From: CAZDUS01 sp964609375
Lineage (GTDB): Bacteria > Verrucomicrobiota > Kiritimatiellia > CAIKKV01 > CAITUY01
DNA length: 7,969 nucleotides
NCBI GenBank assembly: GCA_964609375.1
Contig: CAZSSA010000098.1
Coordinates: forward strand, 1-7,969
Direction of reading: 5' to 3'
The position numbers and the translations under genes were made by a program. The notes under the pieces are model-generated. The model searched no databases, was not told where the DNA came from, and saw only the letters and a list, made by a program, of their open reading frames with translations. Shown in pieces: positions 5,979 through 7,969 of the stretch (positions are counted from its first letter, which is position 1; the number at the start of each line of letters is the position of its first letter).

Positions 5979-7969
5979 ATGATGCAAAAAATACATAGAC
6001 TCGGTTTAGCGACGGCGGTTCTGATCGGAATGAATTGGGTGACCTGTGCGGCACCTGCAGAATGGAAACCGGTAGCCCAACCGGGGTTGGCGGCGGCACT
6101 GGAGAGCGCACCGGAGTTGAAGTTCGAAGATCTGGCCGATGGACCTGATTCGTGCTGGCAGGGTCCGCTCTGGTGGGTACCCAACCCCGACGGCAAGTCT
6201 TACGATCTGGTGTTTTTATACTACCCCCAATACTCAGGCCCGAACGAGGTGTTCATTTACGATACCGCCACAAAGATACTCAAGAAAAGCAATTGCCCGG
6301 AACTGAGCACGGTCAAATTCGATTTTCACCTTAATCGCTTCTATATGGTTAACGGAAAGGCCTACATTTTCGGGGGGTCTGGACCCCTCTCTTGCTTTGT
6401 CTATGACCCCGCCAATAACGAGTTCAGTTTCGGCGGATATCCCCTTGGCCCGAAGAACAGCGACAATGTCATCTTCGGAACGGAGGGACTTGCCACCGTC
6501 AATGACGATGGCACACTGATAGGCGGCTTCGGCCCCCTGACCACCAAACGGACGCAGCCCGGCTTCTACACCGTCGATCCTGCTACCGGAAAAGGCGATT
6601 TCCTGGGCACCATCGGCCCGGAAAACCCGAATGCCGCCTGGGAGTATCGCCGCATCATCATGGACGGCGACTGGCTCTATGCCTCCCTCGGCCACAGCCC
6701 GTGGCGCCTGTATGGCATGAACGTTAAAACGCGTCAGGGAAAAATACTCGCCGAAACCGAACGCTTCATGGGCGACAAGAACACCATCCGCTTCCTCTCC
6801 AACAACCGTTACCCGGGTGTCTACGTCAGTATCACCGGCTTGAAGGGCGGCCCGCAGGACAAGACGCAAGCCTTCTGGCTGCGCAACGGTGAACTCACCC
6901 CTTGCGAACCGGTGGGCAACAACGTCATACCTACCCCCCCTTGGCTCAGTGATAAACGGGCACAACCACGAGCAAACTACATGGGCGCCTTCGACGAAAA
7001 TGATACGCCACCCAAGGGAATGGAAGTCTTCCGGGGGGCACTTGACCTGGAAGGCAAGGCTCGCTGCTGGTACCGGTTCAGTGATGATGCGATGGCGCAG
7101 GCCGCAGGCATGACCACGGGAATATGGCAGAGGATCGACCTTCCGGCTGTGAAATTCGTCCCTTCGACGATCCGGCGCATGGCCCCCCTGCCCGATGGCT
7201 CGCTTTTTGCCCTGACCGAGGGCTACGGCCGGGCAGTGACATTCAACCCGAAAACCCGCCAGCGTACGCCTCTCGGCTCAACGACATCCGTCTATTCCCT
7301 CATGGGTTATAATGAGAAGCTTTACATCTGTGGTTATCCGAGTTCAATTTTGTGGGTGTATGACCCAACCAAGCCATGGAGCGCCGGCCAGAGCCTGGAG
7401 ATGCCGCCTGAGACGGTAACAAAAGCGCGTAAGACCGCCACACCCGACACCAACCCGGCCCATGTGACCTCGCTTAAGGAATTTACGGAAGTACATATGC
7501 CTATGGCTATGGCCAGCGGCGGTGACGGCCGCGTGTATGTGGGTGGAAAAGTGGTCCGTATCGGCAATGGCGGCGGCCTCGGCTGGTGGGATCCCCGCAC
7601 CAACAAGGCCGGAGGCCTGCATGAACCGTTCGACAGCTATCCAATATTCTGGATGTGCTCGGCCGCTAGCGGCCGCTATATCCTCTGCTCCACCAAACCC
7701 GCTCCCTCCAAAAATAATCCCGACTATACGCCGCCACGCGGCCGGATCTTTGTCTACGACACGACCAAACAGCAGGTCATCCATGCGTTCGAGGATGAGC
7801 GCCTGTTCACACCTGGATACATCACCGAGGCACTGCCGGGCCTGGTAATGGGCTACACGATGGCGAAGGATAAGAGCGGCCTGCTCTACGGCTTCGACCC
7901 GGCCGCCGGCAAGATCATCTGGACCCAGCCGGTACCACGCGCCCCCGAGACCGGCATCTCGGCGATCAA
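5979..7969 (+). CDS. Exported beta-propeller (WD40/Kelch-like) repeat protein, 3' end outside window
   Basis: An open frame of 663 codons runs off the right edge without a stop. The N-terminus has two basic residues, a hydrophobic core (about 8-22) and small residues at 23-27 (CAAPA), which fits a Sec signal peptide cleaved after about 24 or 27. Cys23 is not in a good lipobox (W-V-T-C), so lipoprotein anchoring is unlikely. The mature part is rich in Gly, Trp, Tyr and Pro and repeats a blade-end signature resembling a Y-D-P-x-T-x-K pattern. Examples are VFIYDTATK (91), CFVYDPANN (139), FYTVDPATGKG (196), LYGMNVKTRQG (244), TFNPKTRQR (421), LWVYDPTK (458), GWWDPRTNK (535), FVYDTTKQQ (591) and LYGFDPAAGK (636). 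This indicates one or more beta-propellers. No catalytic motif was recognised, and the function is unknown. Carbohydrate or protein binding in the periplasm or outside the cell is possible. It is transcribed divergently from the mannosidase unit. Confidence 0.85.
   Translation, partial: MMQKIHRLGLATAVLIGMNWVTCAAPAEWKPVAQPGLAAALESAPELKFEDLADGPDSCWQGPLWWVPNPDGKSYDLVFLYYPQYSGPNEVFIYDTATKILKKSNCPELSTVKFDFHLNRFYMVNGKAYIFGGSGPLSCFVYDPANNEFSFGGYPLGPKNSDNVIFGTEGLATVNDDGTLIGGFGPLTTKRTQPGFYTVDPATGKGDFLGTIGPENPNAAWEYRRIIMDGDWLYASLGHSPWRLYGMNVKTRQGKILAETERFMGDKNTIRFLSNNRYPGVYVSITGLKGGPQDKTQAFWLRNGELTPCEPVGNNVIPTPPWLSDKRAQPRANYMGAFDENDTPPKGMEVFRGALDLEGKARCWYRFSDDAMAQAAGMTTGIWQRIDLPAVKFVPSTIRRMAPLPDGSLFALTEGYGRAVTFNPKTRQRTPLGSTTSVYSLMGYNEKLYICGYPSSILWVYDPTKPWSAGQSLEMPPETVTKARKTATPDTNPAHVTSLKEFTEVHMPMAMASGGDGRVYVGGKVVRIGNGGGLGWWDPRTNKAGGLHEPFDSYPIFWMCSAASGRYILCSTKPAPSKNNPDYTPPRGRIFVYDTTKQQVIHAFEDERLFTPGYITEALPGLVMGYTMAKDKSGLLYGFDPAAGKIIWTQPVPRAPETGISAI

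Noticed and set aside
6036..6050. Possible lipoprotein cysteine in the propeller signal peptide
   Set aside because: The residues before Cys23 are W-V-T, which do not fit the lipobox; A-x-A type cleavage sites follow directly.
6234..6965. Minus-strand open frame of 243 codons
   Set aside because: It is antisense to the propeller gene, which has a signal peptide and repeated blade signatures in the plus frame.
1..7969. CRISPR array, tRNA, rRNA, transposase, phage or defence genes
   Set aside because: No regularly spaced repeats, structured RNA gene signatures or matching protein motifs were seen on either strand.

Overview
This is a GC-rich bacterial window with five protein-coding genes, two of them cut by the window edges, and an AT-rich divergent promoter region of about 140 bases. 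No RNA genes, insertion sequences, CRISPR arrays or phage genes were seen. The gene types suggest a polysaccharide-degrading member of the Planctomycetes-Verrucomicrobia-Lentisphaerae group, perhaps Lentisphaerota or Kiritimatiellota. They are a ceramidase-like protein, a divergent Gfo/Idh/MocA oxidoreductase, a BD-FAE-like esterase, an Ams1/MAN2C1-sized GH38 alpha-mannosidase and a large exported beta-propeller protein. The taxonomic placement is inferred from gene content and not proven.

Layout. Positions 3-593 (+) hold the C-terminal part of a neutral/alkaline ceramidase-like protein. Eleven bases later, 605-1747 (+) encodes a Gfo/Idh/MocA oxidoreductase, so these two look like one transcription unit. 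It meets a minus-strand unit head-on across a 27-base gap (1748-1774) next to a small inverted repeat. The minus-strand unit is a GH38 alpha-mannosidase (5837 down to 2646) followed after 19 bases by an alpha/beta-hydrolase esterase (2626 down to 1775). Upstream of the mannosidase, 5838-5978 is about 67% AT by hand count. It carries a 12-base perfect palindrome and plausible -35/-10 elements on both strands. From 5979 to the right edge an open reading frame of 663 codons with no stop encodes an exported protein with repeated propeller-blade signatures.

How the genes may work together. The mannosidase and the esterase lack signal peptides, so they would act in the cytoplasm on imported oligosaccharides, removing alpha-mannosyl residues and ester decorations. 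The divergent propeller protein has a signal peptide and would act outside the inner membrane. The shared promoter region suggests it may be co-regulated with the glycan enzymes. The oxidoreductase could process a sugar or sugar-derived polyol. No transporter or regulator is present in the window, so the actual substrate stays open.

No completely new system is evident. The least characterised elements are the long exported propeller protein and the symmetrical divergent promoter.
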